Shown piece after piece: positions 28,741 to 38,379 of a DNA stretch of 64,000 nucleotides. This stretch comes from JAHDHW01 sp963793295. Its GTDB lineage: Bacteria; Bacteroidota; Bacteroidia; Chitinophagales; Saprospiraceae. The position numbers and the translations under genes were made by a program. The notes under the pieces are model-generated. The model did no database searches, was not told the DNA's origin, and saw nothing but the letters and a program-made list of their open reading frames with translations. How positions within the stretch are numbered: position 1 is the stretch's first letter; every line of letters starts with the position of its first letter. Where the stretch lies: positions 186,001 through 250,000 of the forward strand of contig CAWBZX010000024.1 of the NCBI GenBank assembly GCA_963793295.1, read 5' to 3'.

Positions 28741-29799
28741 TCAATGAAATAACTTCAACTGAGGTTTTTTATAGTGCTGATGCAAATCTAAATTATAGGG
28801 TGGGGTAGAACGATCAGCAAAATATTTCTTTTTGGCGAGTTTGACCTGGCTACTAATAATTTTTGCAATATTTCCTTCACCACTCATTCTTTTTCCAAAT
28901 CGACTATCTCCCAGTTTACCATCGTGGCAAGATTTAATTTTATTAATAATCTTACTGGCTCGATCAGGATAATTTTTTAGTAACCAATCTTCAAATATTA
29001 AAGCTACATCTCCGTTCAAGCGCACCAAAGTTGATCCAATAGATAAGGCACCGCGATCGGCTACTTCAGCTGCTATTCCTAAGATCTCGTGTTCGTTTAA
29101 GCCAGGAATAATTGGAGCGATCATCACACTGACCGGAATACCTGCCTTTGACAATTGTTCAACAGTATTGAGGCGGCTTATTGTGCTTGACGTGCGTGGC
29201 TCCATAAACTGGCGCAACTTATCGTCCAGTGTTGTAATTGAAATAACAACATGAACGAGATCGTGCTCACTAAGTTTTTTTAGAATATCCAGATCTCTTG
29301 AAATCAAACTATTTTTGGTAATTATTCCAACAGGATGACGATATTTCCAAAAAACTTCTAAAACGGACCGGGTAATTTTTATTTCTATTTCGGCAGGTTG
29401 ATAACAATCCGTATTACCAGAAAGCATAATCGGTGCTGCCTTCCATTTAGGAGATTTTAATTTATTTTCCAACAAATGAGCTGCGTTCTTCTTGTAAAGA
29501 ATCTTTTGCTCAAAATCCAACCCGGCACTATATCCCCAATAAGGATGGGTATTTCGTGCATAACAATAAACACAGCCATGCTCACATCCTTGATAAGGAT
29601 TCATGGAGTATTCGAGTGGGATGTCAGGACTATCCACTTTATTCAATATCGTTTTCGGATGGACTTCAATAAATTTAGTCTTTATCTGAGTTTCATCTTC
29701 TTCTAATTCATGCCTTGGATTATCATCTGTGATAAATTTATCAAAGCGGCTGGAAGGGTTTATCTGCGCTCCTCGGCCTTTAAGATATTTGTCTGACAT
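28741..29799 (-). CDS. PA0069-family radical SAM protein
   Basis: The protein has 352 residues. The iron-sulfur motif is Cys72-x3-Cys76-x2-Cys79 in YQGCEHGCVYCYAR. The family start KGRGAQINPSSRF and the segments LSGNTDCYQPAE, GIITKNSLISRD, ISITTLDD and MIAPIIPGLNEHE all fit PA0069/Rv2578c-type proteins, which are related to spore photoproduct lyase. The reaction is not established in the family. Start is a clear ATG and length is usual. It stands alone on this strand. Confidence 0.88.
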   Translation of the reverse strand: MSDKYLKGRGAQINPSSRFDKFITDDNPRHELEEDETQIKTKFIEVHPKTILNKVDSPDIPLEYSMNPYQGCEHGCVYCYARNTHPYWGYSAGLDFEQKILYKKNAAHLLENKLKSPKWKAAPIMLSGNTDCYQPAEIEIKITRSVLEVFWKYRHPVGIITKNSLISRDLDILKKLSEHDLVHVVISITTLDDKLRQFMEPRTSSTISRLNTVEQLSKAGIPVSVMIAPIIPGLNEHEILGIAAEVADRGALSIGSTLVRLNGDVALIFEDWLLKNYPDRASKIINKIKSCHDGKLGDSRFGKRMSGEGNIAKIISSQVKLAKKKYFADRSTPPYNLDLHQHYKKPQLKLFH

Positions 29800-29962
29800 A
29801 ATGTTGCGTTCTAATGAATATTGAAAGCAAGATAAGTGTTTTTAATTTTCAAAACAATTAATTTGTTTTAATTTCAAAATTAAACAAAAAATGTTTATTG
29901 CCTCGATTCTGATCATTGTTCCAGGATAGAAATTCTAAGCAACTCAGTAAAAATGCTTTTAT

Positions 29963-29970
29963 TATATTTG
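29963..29970 (+). promoter_or_regulatory. -7-like box upstream of the sensor kinase gene
   Basis: TATATTTG matches TAnnTTTG and lies 38 bp before the GTG start at 30008. No TTG was found at the expected -33 distance, so only half of the promoter is supported. Confidence 0.3.
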
Positions 29971-30007
29971 GAATTTATAACCAACCCTTAATTCAATTAA
30001 CATCAAA

Positions 30008-33000
30008 GTGAAGTGCTATTTTAAAATATTAGTGATCATTATCATTGCTTTAAAATGCCATTTGCTTTTTGCTCAGCAGAACAATTTTGTTAATTTTTCG
30101 GTAGCTGATGGTTTAGCCCAATCCCAGGTTTATTGTATGGTTGAGGATCACCACGGTTACCTTTGGATGGGAACGCAGGGAGGTGGATTAAGCCGGTTTG
30201 ACGGGACTGAATTTAAGTCATTCACTTTACAGGATGGATTAGCTAACAATTATATCGAAGCACTTTTTGTGGACAGTGCGACACTTTGGATTGGAACCCG
30301 AAACGGTTTAACGATCTATGACGGTTTAAAATTTAAAAGCTATTTCCCGGAAAATGATCAACAACTCGCTGTTACTTCTTTTTATCAGACAGAGGAAGGG
30401 GAAATGCTTATTGGAACAAGCAAAGGCGTTTATGTTTTTGATGGAAAATCGTTTATCAAAACGGAAGAATTAAAGAGACTCAGAAGTGCGTACATTACCG
30501 GATTTTTAAAGGATAAAAATGGTACTCTGTGGGTAACCAGTAAAATTGGAATTTTAAGAGTTTCGCCAAATGAAACCCAATTTTATAATCAAAACCAATC
30601 TTTAAATAATGAAGAAGTAACAAGTTGTACCAAAGATGAAAACGGAAATATTTGGTTTGGAACGTTTGGAGGAGTTGCCGTATGGGATGGAGACAGTTTT
30701 CAAAATATTGATCGATCAGATGGTTTGAGCAGTGATTATATTTTGAAAGTTTTTACAGATAATAAGGGCAAGATTTGGATTGGAACCCAGGATGCAGGCA
30801 TTTCGATCTGGAATCCAAGGGACAGCACTTTCAGTTATTTAAACGATACAACGGGCTTAAGTAATAATCATGTTCGGTCTATCCTGCAGGATAGTTGGGG
30901 GGACATTTGGATCGGAACTTCTGGAGGAGGGATTTGCAAATACTTTGGCCAGCAATTTTTACATTATTATATCAGTGATAATCCAGCGGATAACTTTGTT
31001 TATGCTGTTAGTCAGGATACTTTTGGTGGTTTATGGTTTTCGACTTCCGATGATGGAGTAGCCAGAATGGATACTTTAGGTATTCAATATTTTGGAAAGG
31101 ATGAAGGATTTGTCAATTTAAAATCTAAAGCAATTTTTTGCGATAGCAAAGGGAGGGTTTGGTTTGGGACAAATGGTAATGGAGTAGCCTGGTTTGATGG
31201 ACAGCACTTTCATTTTTTAAATAAAGAAGGTGTTCCCATTGGAAACTGGACACGTAATTTTATTGAAGATAATGATGGAAATATTTGGGCAGCTAGTGCT
31301 TCTGATGGAATTTTTAAAATCACTCTTCGTGATTCTGTTATTTCAGATCTCCGGCGTATTGAATTTGACACACTTACCATTGGGGATTCTTTATTGATTC
31401 AAACCGACACAATTATTAAGGATACCACTATCACCCTTTTTGAATCAACTCAGTTTTCAAAACAAAATCTTCTTCCTTCTAATAAAATAAATGCGCTTTA
31501 TCTGGATAATGAAAACAAGTTGTGGTGGGCAAGTGCGGATCGAGGAATTGGCTATTTGATTGATGAAAAAAAAGTAATCAATTTTAGTCGTACTGATGGC
31601 CTTCCAACGAATAATATAAAGTGTATTTTAGGAGATAGCCTCGGGAATATTTGGATCGGAACAGCCGGGTATGGAATCGCTAGAATTAAGGAAAGTGCTG
31701 ATAGTGTTGAAGTTAAAGTGTTTAGTGAAAGTGATGGATTAATCAGTGGAAATGTTTATTTGATGTCTTTTGATCGGCAAGGAAATCTTTGGATTGGTTG
31801 TGGACGAGGCGTTGATCAAGCTACTTTTGATGCGGAACAGAATTTAAAAGAAGTAAATCATTTTGGTCAGTCTGAAGGCTTTTATGGCATTGAAACTTGT
31901 CAAAACGCCGTTTTTCAAGATGCAGAAAATAATCTGTGGTTTGGAACCATCAACGGAATAACAAAATATGTTCCGGGAAGTGAAAAAATAAATAATATAC
32001 CTCCAATTTTACATTTTACCGAGATTAACCTGTTTTACGAATCCTTGAAAAATACACCTTTTGGAGACTGGTTGACTACAGAAAATACTTTAAAGCCTGG
32101 ATTAGAATTACCTTACAAACAAAACCATTTGGGATTTGAATTTTTTGGTGTCAATCTTTCCAATCCTAAAAAAGTACAATATCAGTGGCAATTGGAAGGG
32201 CTCGAAAAGGAATGGTCTCCTTTGTCTTTCAACAACAAGGTTTCTTATCCTAATCTAGCTCCCGGAAACTACACTTTTAAAGTCAGGGCTTTCAACGAAG
32301 ACCTGGTTGGAAATGAACAACCACTCAGTTTAAGCTTTAACATTTTACCTCCATTCTGGCAGCGATGGTGGTTTATTATTGGTGCAATATTATTTGGAAT
32401 TTCAATGATTACTTTGATTTTTAAAATACGGGTAAATCAAATTCGCAGTAAAGCAAAAGTGAAACAAGACCAGTTAGAAATGGAGAATTCTTTACTACAA
32501 TTAGAACAGAAAGCGCTTCAATTGCAAATGAACCCGCATTTTATTTTCAATGCGTTGAATACTGTCCAAAGTTTGTTTTTAAGTAATGATCCTGCTTCAG
32601 CCAGGTTATTGATTTCTAAGTTTGCAAAATTGATGCGTGCGATTTTATTACATTCCAGAGAGACCTCAATTCCACTTAAAGAAGAAGTAGAAATGTTAGA
32701 AAATTATCTTTCCATCGAACAACTCAGCCGTCCGAATAAATTTGAATATCAAATTAAAGTTGCTGAAGAACTAGATGTGGACGAGTTGATGATCCCACCA
32801 ATGATGATCCAACCTTTTGTTGAAAATGCAGTTAAACATGGCATAAATTATCTGAAGCATGGTGGAAAAATTGAAATAGCATTTTCGAAAAAAGATGATA
32901 AATTAGTGTGTTCTATAATTGATAATGGGATTGGAAGAGCAGCTTCAACCCAAATTAATGCACAGAAAGCGAAAAACCATAAATCCACAGCACTGGCAGT

Positions 33001-33136
33001 TACTAAAGAGAGATTAGATATTTTAAATAATGAAAACAATGATAATAAAAGCTTGGAAATTAAGGATTTAATAAACACTGATGGAAGTGCTGCTGGAACT
33101 GAAGTTCTAGTGAGAATGCCTTTTGAAGAATGGTGA
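30008..33136 (+). CDS. LytS-type sensor histidine kinase with Reg_prop beta-propeller sensor
   Basis: This 1,042-residue kinase uses a GTG start directly before the signal peptide (ILVIIIIALKCHLLFAQ). Residues 25-670 hold about a dozen Reg_prop repeats with the cores GYLWMGTQGGGLSRFDG and NIWIGTAGYGIARI, forming a periplasmic double propeller. A Y_Y_Y domain at about 720-775 has LEKEWSPLSFNNKVSY and GNYTFKVRAFN. One membrane segment follows (WWFIIGAILFGISMITLIF), then a short coiled coil and a His_kinase domain with phosphoacceptor motif QMNPHFIFNALN and ATPase motif VENAVKHGI...DNGIG. No receiver domain is fused. The partner regulator follows 106 bp downstream. Confidence 0.9.
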   Translation: MKCYFKILVIIIIALKCHLLFAQQNNFVNFSVADGLAQSQVYCMVEDHHGYLWMGTQGGGLSRFDGTEFKSFTLQDGLANNYIEALFVDSATLWIGTRNGLTIYDGLKFKSYFPENDQQLAVTSFYQTEEGEMLIGTSKGVYVFDGKSFIKTEELKRLRSAYITGFLKDKNGTLWVTSKIGILRVSPNETQFYNQNQSLNNEEVTSCTKDENGNIWFGTFGGVAVWDGDSFQNIDRSDGLSSDYILKVFTDNKGKIWIGTQDAGISIWNPRDSTFSYLNDTTGLSNNHVRSILQDSWGDIWIGTSGGGICKYFGQQFLHYYISDNPADNFVYAVSQDTFGGLWFSTSDDGVARMDTLGIQYFGKDEGFVNLKSKAIFCDSKGRVWFGTNGNGVAWFDGQHFHFLNKEGVPIGNWTRNFIEDNDGNIWAASASDGIFKITLRDSVISDLRRIEFDTLTIGDSLLIQTDTIIKDTTITLFESTQFSKQNLLPSNKINALYLDNENKLWWASADRGIGYLIDEKKVINFSRTDGLPTNNIKCILGDSLGNIWIGTAGYGIARIKESADSVEVKVFSESDGLISGNVYLMSFDRQGNLWIGCGRGVDQATFDAEQNLKEVNHFGQSEGFYGIETCQNAVFQDAENNLWFGTINGITKYVPGSEKINNIPPILHFTEINLFYESLKNTPFGDWLTTENTLKPGLELPYKQNHLGFEFFGVNLSNPKKVQYQWQLEGLEKEWSPLSFNNKVSYPNLAPGNYTFKVRAFNEDLVGNEQPLSLSFNILPPFWQRWWFIIGAILFGISMITLIFKIRVNQIRSKAKVKQDQLEMENSLLQLEQKALQLQMNPHFIFNALNTVQSLFLSNDPASARLLISKFAKLMRAILLHSRETSIPLKEEVEMLENYLSIEQLSRPNKFEYQIKVAEELDVDELMIPPMMIQPFVENAVKHGINYLKHGGKIEIAFSKKDDKLVCSIIDNGIGRAASTQINAQKAKNHKSTALAVTKERLDILNNENNDNKSLEIKDLINTDGSAAGTEVLVRMPFEEW

Positions 33137-33140
33137 ATTG

Positions 33141-33237
33141 GAAGTCGGAAGTCGGAAAGTTAGAACCAAATAGCCAAATAACCAAACAGCCAAATAACCA
33201 TATTACCAAATAACCATATTACCAAATAACCAATCAC
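33141..33237 (+). repeat. Short tandem repeats between sensor and regulator genes
   Basis: GAAGTCG occurs twice plus a variant at 33141-33161. From 33166 nine consecutive 8-mers follow: five are CCAAATAA or CCAAATAG, one CCAAACAG, two CCATATTA, and the last CCAATCAC is degenerate. They fill almost the whole 106-bp gap before the response regulator ATG at 33243. Such slippery arrays can vary in length between strains. Confidence 0.85.
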
Positions 33238-33242
33238 CTCAC

Positions 33243-33983
33243 ATGATCAAAGCAATATTAATAGACGATATTCCACAGGCGCTGGAACTCCTGCGTAAAG
33301 ATTTAGCAGATCACTGCCCTGATATTGAAATTATCGGTGAAGCTAAAAGTGTGGTTGAAGGAGCTAAGTTATTGCGTAGCAAAAAACCAGATGTTGTATT
33401 TCTTGATATTGAATTGCAGGATGGGAGTGGCTTTGATATTTTAGAAATTTTGGGAGATATTTCATTTAAGATCATTTTTACAACGGCTTCAGATGCACAT
33501 GCGATAAAAGCTTTTCGTTTTTCGGCTATTGATTATTTACTTAAGCCCATTGATCCGGAAGAGCTAAAAGAAGCAGTGAATAAACTAAAGCAAAACATTC
33601 CAAATTCAAAGGAACGTATTGACCTGTTATTAGATAATGTAAAAAATAGAAAAGGGCTAAAGAAGCTAGCCTTGCACACTTTAGATAAAATCCAGGTAGC
33701 TGAAATCGCTGAAATAGTTCGTTGCGAATCCAGTGGAAATTACACTACTTTTTATTTCACTGATGGGAAAAATTTACTCGTTACCAAAACGCTGAAAGAG
33801 TTTGATAAAATGTTGAAAGAACATCAGTTTGTCAGAGTCCATCAATCGCATTTGATCAACGCAAATCATATCCGGGAGTATGTTAAATCCGAAGGCGGAT
33901 ATCTTGTCATGAAAGATGGAACACATGTACCTGTTTCCATCCGAAAAAAGCCAGCAGTGATTAAAATGTTGGGCGGATTATAG
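33243..33983 (+). CDS. LytTR-family response regulator
   Basis: The protein has 246 residues. The receiver domain (1-120) has acidic Asp8/Asp9, phosphoacceptor Asp55 in VVFLDIELQDG, and Lys in DYLLKPID. The LytTR DNA-binding domain (about 140-245) includes IVRCESSGNYTTFYF, KTLKEFDKML and FVRVHQSHLINANHI. It pairs with the LytS-type kinase upstream, which would phosphorylate it. The stop lies 7 bp from the stop of the convergent lipoprotein gene. The target genes are unknown. Confidence 0.92.
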   Translation: MIKAILIDDIPQALELLRKDLADHCPDIEIIGEAKSVVEGAKLLRSKKPDVVFLDIELQDGSGFDILEILGDISFKIIFTTASDAHAIKAFRFSAIDYLLKPIDPEELKEAVNKLKQNIPNSKERIDLLLDNVKNRKGLKKLALHTLDKIQVAEIAEIVRCESSGNYTTFYFTDGKNLLVTKTLKEFDKMLKEHQFVRVHQSHLINANHIREYVKSEGGYLVMKDGTHVPVSIRKKPAVIKMLGGL

Positions 33984-33990
33984 TGCAACT

Positions 33991-34851
33991 TTAATCTCTT
34001 GAAAAAGTTAATATACGGTTCCAATGCATATAGATAGCATGGTCTTTACCAATTCGCTCTCCCAAAGCTTTTCCGTATATTTTTATTTCTTTTACCAATG
34101 CCTTTTCCTCCTTAGCCTGCCATGCATTGTTTTCATCGTTTAAATCCATGATTTTCCAGACTGATTCCAAAGCATCATCCCAAACTTTCAAAGCTGCTAA
34201 TTGCGACATGATCAAATAAGTCTGCACTTCGTGAGTTTCACTTATTTGCTTGGAAACAGATTTAAGATCTTCAAGGTCTTTTTCGATATTTCCAGCTAAA
34301 TTTCCTTCTTTATGGATTAACTTATTGTACTGAGCAATTCCTGCTTCTGAGCCAATCGAGTCCGCTTTGAAAAAGTTAGTTTGGAGTTCATTCATCTCTT
34401 CTATTCCGATTAAGGCACTCATTGCATGCAAGACAGCAAAATCGCGAGGAGCATCATCCGCCGAAATGTTTCTTGCATCCATATAATCGGTGGCAACTTT
34501 GGCTGTTTTCCTTGCTTCAGCATACTTTTTTAATTTCCATTCACAGAGTGCTTTTACGGTAGAAGCATTTACGTAGATGTCAAGTTTTTTTAATTTTGCT
34601 TCATTTGTCAAAGCTTGATTTACTTCAGCATAGGCTCTTTTATAATAGTAGTCTGCCGGAGGAGGTGGAGAAGTCAATGAAATAGATTGATTAAAAAATG
34701 CTGCATTTTCTATTTCAGCACCTTTGTTAAATTCATCCTGTGCTTTATCGATATGAGACAATGTAGCACAGCTGCTAAAAAGAATGACGAACAGTAACGT
34801 TGGAAAAAGTTGCTGTGAATTTCTTAAGCTTGGAGTTTGAATTCTGATCAT
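33991..34851 (-). CDS. Lipoprotein of unknown function, TPR-like helical
   Basis: The protein has 286 residues with a lipoprotein signal ending ILFSSC, lipidated Cys28. The remainder is all-helical and charged, with TPR-like stretches such as STVKALCEWKLKKYAEARKTAK. No family was recognised. It starts 42 bp after the stop of the 1,106-residue repeat protein on the same strand, so the two are probably co-transcribed and may act together. Membrane side cannot be stated with certainty; no Asp was seen at position +2. Confidence 0.7.
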   Translation of the reverse strand: MIRIQTPSLRNSQQLFPTLLFVILFSSCATLSHIDKAQDEFNKGAEIENAAFFNQSISLTSPPPPADYYYKRAYAEVNQALTNEAKLKKLDIYVNASTVKALCEWKLKKYAEARKTAKVATDYMDARNISADDAPRDFAVLHAMSALIGIEEMNELQTNFFKADSIGSEAGIAQYNKLIHKEGNLAGNIEKDLEDLKSVSKQISETHEVQTYLIMSQLAALKVWDDALESVWKIMDLNDENNAWQAKEEKALVKEIKIYGKALGERIGKDHAIYMHWNRILTFSRD

Positions 34852-34893
34852 AATTAAAAGATAATTAAGGGTTGGTTTTCAATAAAATCTAAT

Positions 34894-37800
34894 TTAAGCC
34901 TGATTATTAAGGCTATTTAAAAAATCCTGAAGGTTGAATTGAAGATTTTTGTTCAGATCTGAGGCTGCTTTTTTTATTTTTCCAACTGAAGTATCAATGT
35001 TATCTTTCGTAATCGGCTGTTCAGAGATAAATAATAAATAGTGTTCAATAATAGCATTTAAAGTTGCTGTTTGAGTCAATGTCCAGGAGCCGATGTCACC
35101 ACCGCTTTCATCATATAAAGCCACGAAGAGGCCCTCTAAAGAATAGGTGAGAGCAAGCTTTTGTACCCCACCACCGGTTGTGATGATACTTACTACTAAT
35201 TGTTTTCTAACATTTACTGCAAGGATAGCTTCTTGTATCAAATATTTTATAGTGGTAAAATGTAGTGGCTGATTAGAAGGAACACTTTCCAATGATTGAT
35301 AAACCGCTGATACCACTACTTTTATAAAATCTTTTTTTACCCATTGTGGATTGGCTACAACTTCTTCCAGAATATTTTCGGTTACATTTAATAGCTGCTG
35401 AGGCGTAAGTGTGGGTTTCCACTTTCCATTGCTGGGGCGCCTGCTTGTTGCTTTCAAAACCTGTTGCAATGCTAAAACGAGGATGTTTTTTTCGGTTTGG
35501 TTAGAAGTATCAATAATCAAATCCAGATTTCCAGAAGTATTTTCAAGGACCAATCGTAAAAACTCAGAAACTATTTCAGGCTGTTTGATACCGTTTTCAG
35601 CTAAAGTACTGGTTACTCCAGAAACGATATTTTGAATCCCTATCTTTTTTGAAACAAGCTCAGGATGCTCAGCAATTGTATTTAGAACTGACGAGACAAA
35701 TTGATCGGCGAGATCCTTTTGAATACCGTTATTTGCAATAATTCCCAGTTCTTTTTGTAAAAGCGATGCTAAAACAATCAATCCATTATTATCGGGATTT
35801 TTGGAAATAATAGATTCAAAAGCATAATCAATGGTTTCAACGAGTAATTCAGATTTGTCAACGCTTGAAGGTTGAGCAAAAACAGCATCGAAAATCAGAT
35901 CCAGCGATTTGTTGAGAATTGACTTTTTATCTTCGTTATCTTGAACTAAAACTAGTTTATTGTATCCAACAGTCCGCAAATTGAGTTCTATGATTTCGTT
36001 CAAAGTATCATAATTCAATCGATTGCTTTGAGGGACTTTTTCCAGGACTTTAAAAGTAGTGTTCAAGACTTCTTGCAGCAGTGATTTATCGTTTACTTTT
36101 TCACTTATCCAACCAGGATTTTTGACAACTTCATCTAAAATACCTTCTGAAATGACCAAGATTTCTGTTGCTGTAAATTTTGGTTTCCACTTTCCGGCTG
36201 TCGGAGGGGCAGTGAAAGTATTTAGTATTTGTTGTAATGCAACCACCAATAGATGATCTTTTTTACCGGTTTCGTTAGTGAAAACCAAATCAAGGTTGCC
36301 AGATACATTAACTAACGTTATACGGATAAACTCAGAGAGCAAGCCGGATTGATGGATTCCTGATTGCTGAAATGAAGTGGCAACGCCTTGTATAATGTTT
36401 TGTAAAGCATCGTCATTGACGAGCAAATCCGGGTGCGCTGATATGATTTCCAAAGTTGCACTCAGCAGTTGATCAGCGTAATCTTCATTGATGCCATTTT
36501 CTTCAATGATTCCTGAATTTGCATTTAAAAACAATTGAGTTAAAACAAGACCTTTCGAATTTGGATGCTGCGAAACAATTACATCCATGACATAATCCAT
36601 CAAATCAAAAAGATGAGCTGTTTTGTCTCCAACTTGTTGAGGTTGATCTTTAAAAATGAAGGCGAAAACCAAATCCATTGATTTATTCAATATTGTGGTT
36701 TCCTCCTGGTTACTGCCCCATTTAACTTTTTTCAACACCAGCTTGCTCGTTGCAACAGTACGTAAATTGACTTGAATAATGGTTTGTAAAGCATTAAAAT
36801 TGAGCCGTTGACCCTCAGGGATAGCACCTAAAGCATTGAAAGTCGCATTAAAAACTTCGGCAAGCAATGAATCCTCATTTACCTTTTCTTCGATCCATGA
36901 TGGATTAGAAACCACTTCGTTAAGCGTATATTCAGCAATGCCAAGGATCTGGCTGTTTGTCAATTGAGGCCGCCACTTTCCAGAATTAGGTTTTACTGTT
37001 ATGGTCATAAGTAATTGCTGGATCGTACCAACGAGAAGATGCTTTGAATTTGAATCACTAACATCCCAAAGTGTATTCAGATTTCCAGCAGTATTGAGTA
37101 AAACCAATCGTGCTAATTCCGGTACGATTCCAGGGCGATTAATGCCAGATTTTGCAACACTTTCAGCAACACCTGATATGATTTCTTTAATTCCTTTTTT
37201 GTCTGAAATAAGTGATGGATATTGTGCAACAACCTCCAACGATGACTTTACGACACTATCCAAAGTTTCAACGGTAAAAACATTTTTTAAATCCAAACCG
37301 GAAGGATTAGGATCAAGGATAGCACTCATCAAAGTCGTCCCAACAGATTGAATTAGTTTTTCCTGAGATTCGCCAACATTCATTACCTGACCTGGAGCAT
37401 TGAAAACATAGGTTCCGGAATTCTTTACCAGGCTTCTAAAAAGCATTTGCCCCCAATTGATGACTTCGCTATCGTCATCAGCGGTACTCATGGCTTCGAT
37501 TCGGCTGTAAAGGTCCTTTGTAATACCTTGGCTGGTAGCATGAATAAACTTTTGTAACTTTTCATCACCAGTAATTTCAGTGCTGATTTGCTCCATCGTT
37601 TCAGCAGCGGAAACAAATAATCTTGGAACCACTTTCTTTACAATTCGATTGATGGAATCTCCTTCGGTAAAGGGAATATCATCAATGCCATTCAAAAATG
37701 ATCTTAAAAATTTCGCATGATTTGAATCAGAGCGAATTGCTCCCGGTACCTGGCTGAAATAATCAATTCCCACCTCGACGAGTGTTCCTGCAACCAATTG

Positions 37801-38214
37801 CAATGGCTTTGTGATAGGTATTTTTCCTTCTTCCCATTGGCGAATGCGTAATAAACTCGCCATGCTTTCTGCATTTACAGGACTTAAACCGTTGTTGTCT
37901 TCTGCTACTGCATGAATCGTATTGAAGCAATGATTGTAATAAAAAAAATATTCCTCTTTTTCATCGTCTTCCAAAGTTCTTGCATTTTTATGAAGCTGTG
38001 CAAGTCTTTCAATTTTGTCTAGAAATACTTCCTTATTCTCTTCGAAAAAGCCCATCACTGCCCTAATGGAGGGTTCTGTTCCTACTTTAGGCAATGGAAG
38101 TACAATGCTTTTTCCCTTTAAACTATTTGCATATGCTTTTTGAAAAGCTCCCCCTAATTTGATGGCAGAGTGTATGGAGAAAATGATGGCTTCTGAGGTT
38201 AGCATTACAGACAT
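34894..38214 (-). CDS. 1,106-residue protein with three ~260-residue helical repeats, unknown function
   Basis: There is no signal peptide or clear membrane helix. After an N-terminal region of about 270 residues come three long repeats whose marker GKWxPxLT recurs near residues 411, 673 and 930, a period of about 260. Each repeat contains, in order, GIxxxGI..ADQ, a helix with HPxLV, RLxLxNxSGNLDL, LQQxL, GKWxP, EVVxNPxWI, RLNYxTLxxIIxLNLRTV and SILNKSLDLIF; the first and third copies are partial. The repeats are predominantly alpha-helical and resemble no family I recognise. It is the upstream gene of a pair with the lipoprotein at 33991-34851. Confidence 0.8.
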   Translation of the reverse strand: MSVMLTSEAIIFSIHSAIKLGGAFQKAYANSLKGKSIVLPLPKVGTEPSIRAVMGFFEENKEVFLDKIERLAQLHKNARTLEDDEKEEYFFYYNHCFNTIHAVAEDNNGLSPVNAESMASLLRIRQWEEGKIPITKPLQLVAGTLVEVGIDYFSQVPGAIRSDSNHAKFLRSFLNGIDDIPFTEGDSINRIVKKVVPRLFVSAAETMEQISTEITGDEKLQKFIHATSQGITKDLYSRIEAMSTADDDSEVINWGQMLFRSLVKNSGTYVFNAPGQVMNVGESQEKLIQSVGTTLMSAILDPNPSGLDLKNVFTVETLDSVVKSSLEVVAQYPSLISDKKGIKEIISGVAESVAKSGINRPGIVPELARLVLLNTAGNLNTLWDVSDSNSKHLLVGTIQQLLMTITVKPNSGKWRPQLTNSQILGIAEYTLNEVVSNPSWIEEKVNEDSLLAEVFNATFNALGAIPEGQRLNFNALQTIIQVNLRTVATSKLVLKKVKWGSNQEETTILNKSMDLVFAFIFKDQPQQVGDKTAHLFDLMDYVMDVIVSQHPNSKGLVLTQLFLNANSGIIEENGINEDYADQLLSATLEIISAHPDLLVNDDALQNIIQGVATSFQQSGIHQSGLLSEFIRITLVNVSGNLDLVFTNETGKKDHLLVVALQQILNTFTAPPTAGKWKPKFTATEILVISEGILDEVVKNPGWISEKVNDKSLLQEVLNTTFKVLEKVPQSNRLNYDTLNEIIELNLRTVGYNKLVLVQDNEDKKSILNKSLDLIFDAVFAQPSSVDKSELLVETIDYAFESIISKNPDNNGLIVLASLLQKELGIIANNGIQKDLADQFVSSVLNTIAEHPELVSKKIGIQNIVSGVTSTLAENGIKQPEIVSEFLRLVLENTSGNLDLIIDTSNQTEKNILVLALQQVLKATSRRPSNGKWKPTLTPQQLLNVTENILEEVVANPQWVKKDFIKVVVSAVYQSLESVPSNQPLHFTTIKYLIQEAILAVNVRKQLVVSIITTGGGVQKLALTYSLEGLFVALYDESGGDIGSWTLTQTATLNAIIEHYLLFISEQPITKDNIDTSVGKIKKAASDLNKNLQFNLQDFLNSLNNQA

Positions 38215-38379
38215 CGTAGATTTATTTTAGGATACTGAATTTGAAAAAGTTGAAGATATATATTTTTTTTAATATAAGTGAGCAGGCAGAATTAAATTGG
38301 TGTTTTTTACAGGCGCTTTTCGCACGGCGATTTGTTAGAAAATCTATAGAAAATCTGTATTGATTTTCATTCTAATTGT

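Noticed and set aside
33166..33237. CRISPR-like array
   Set aside because: Units are only 8 bp and contiguous with no spacers; this is a simple tandem repeat.
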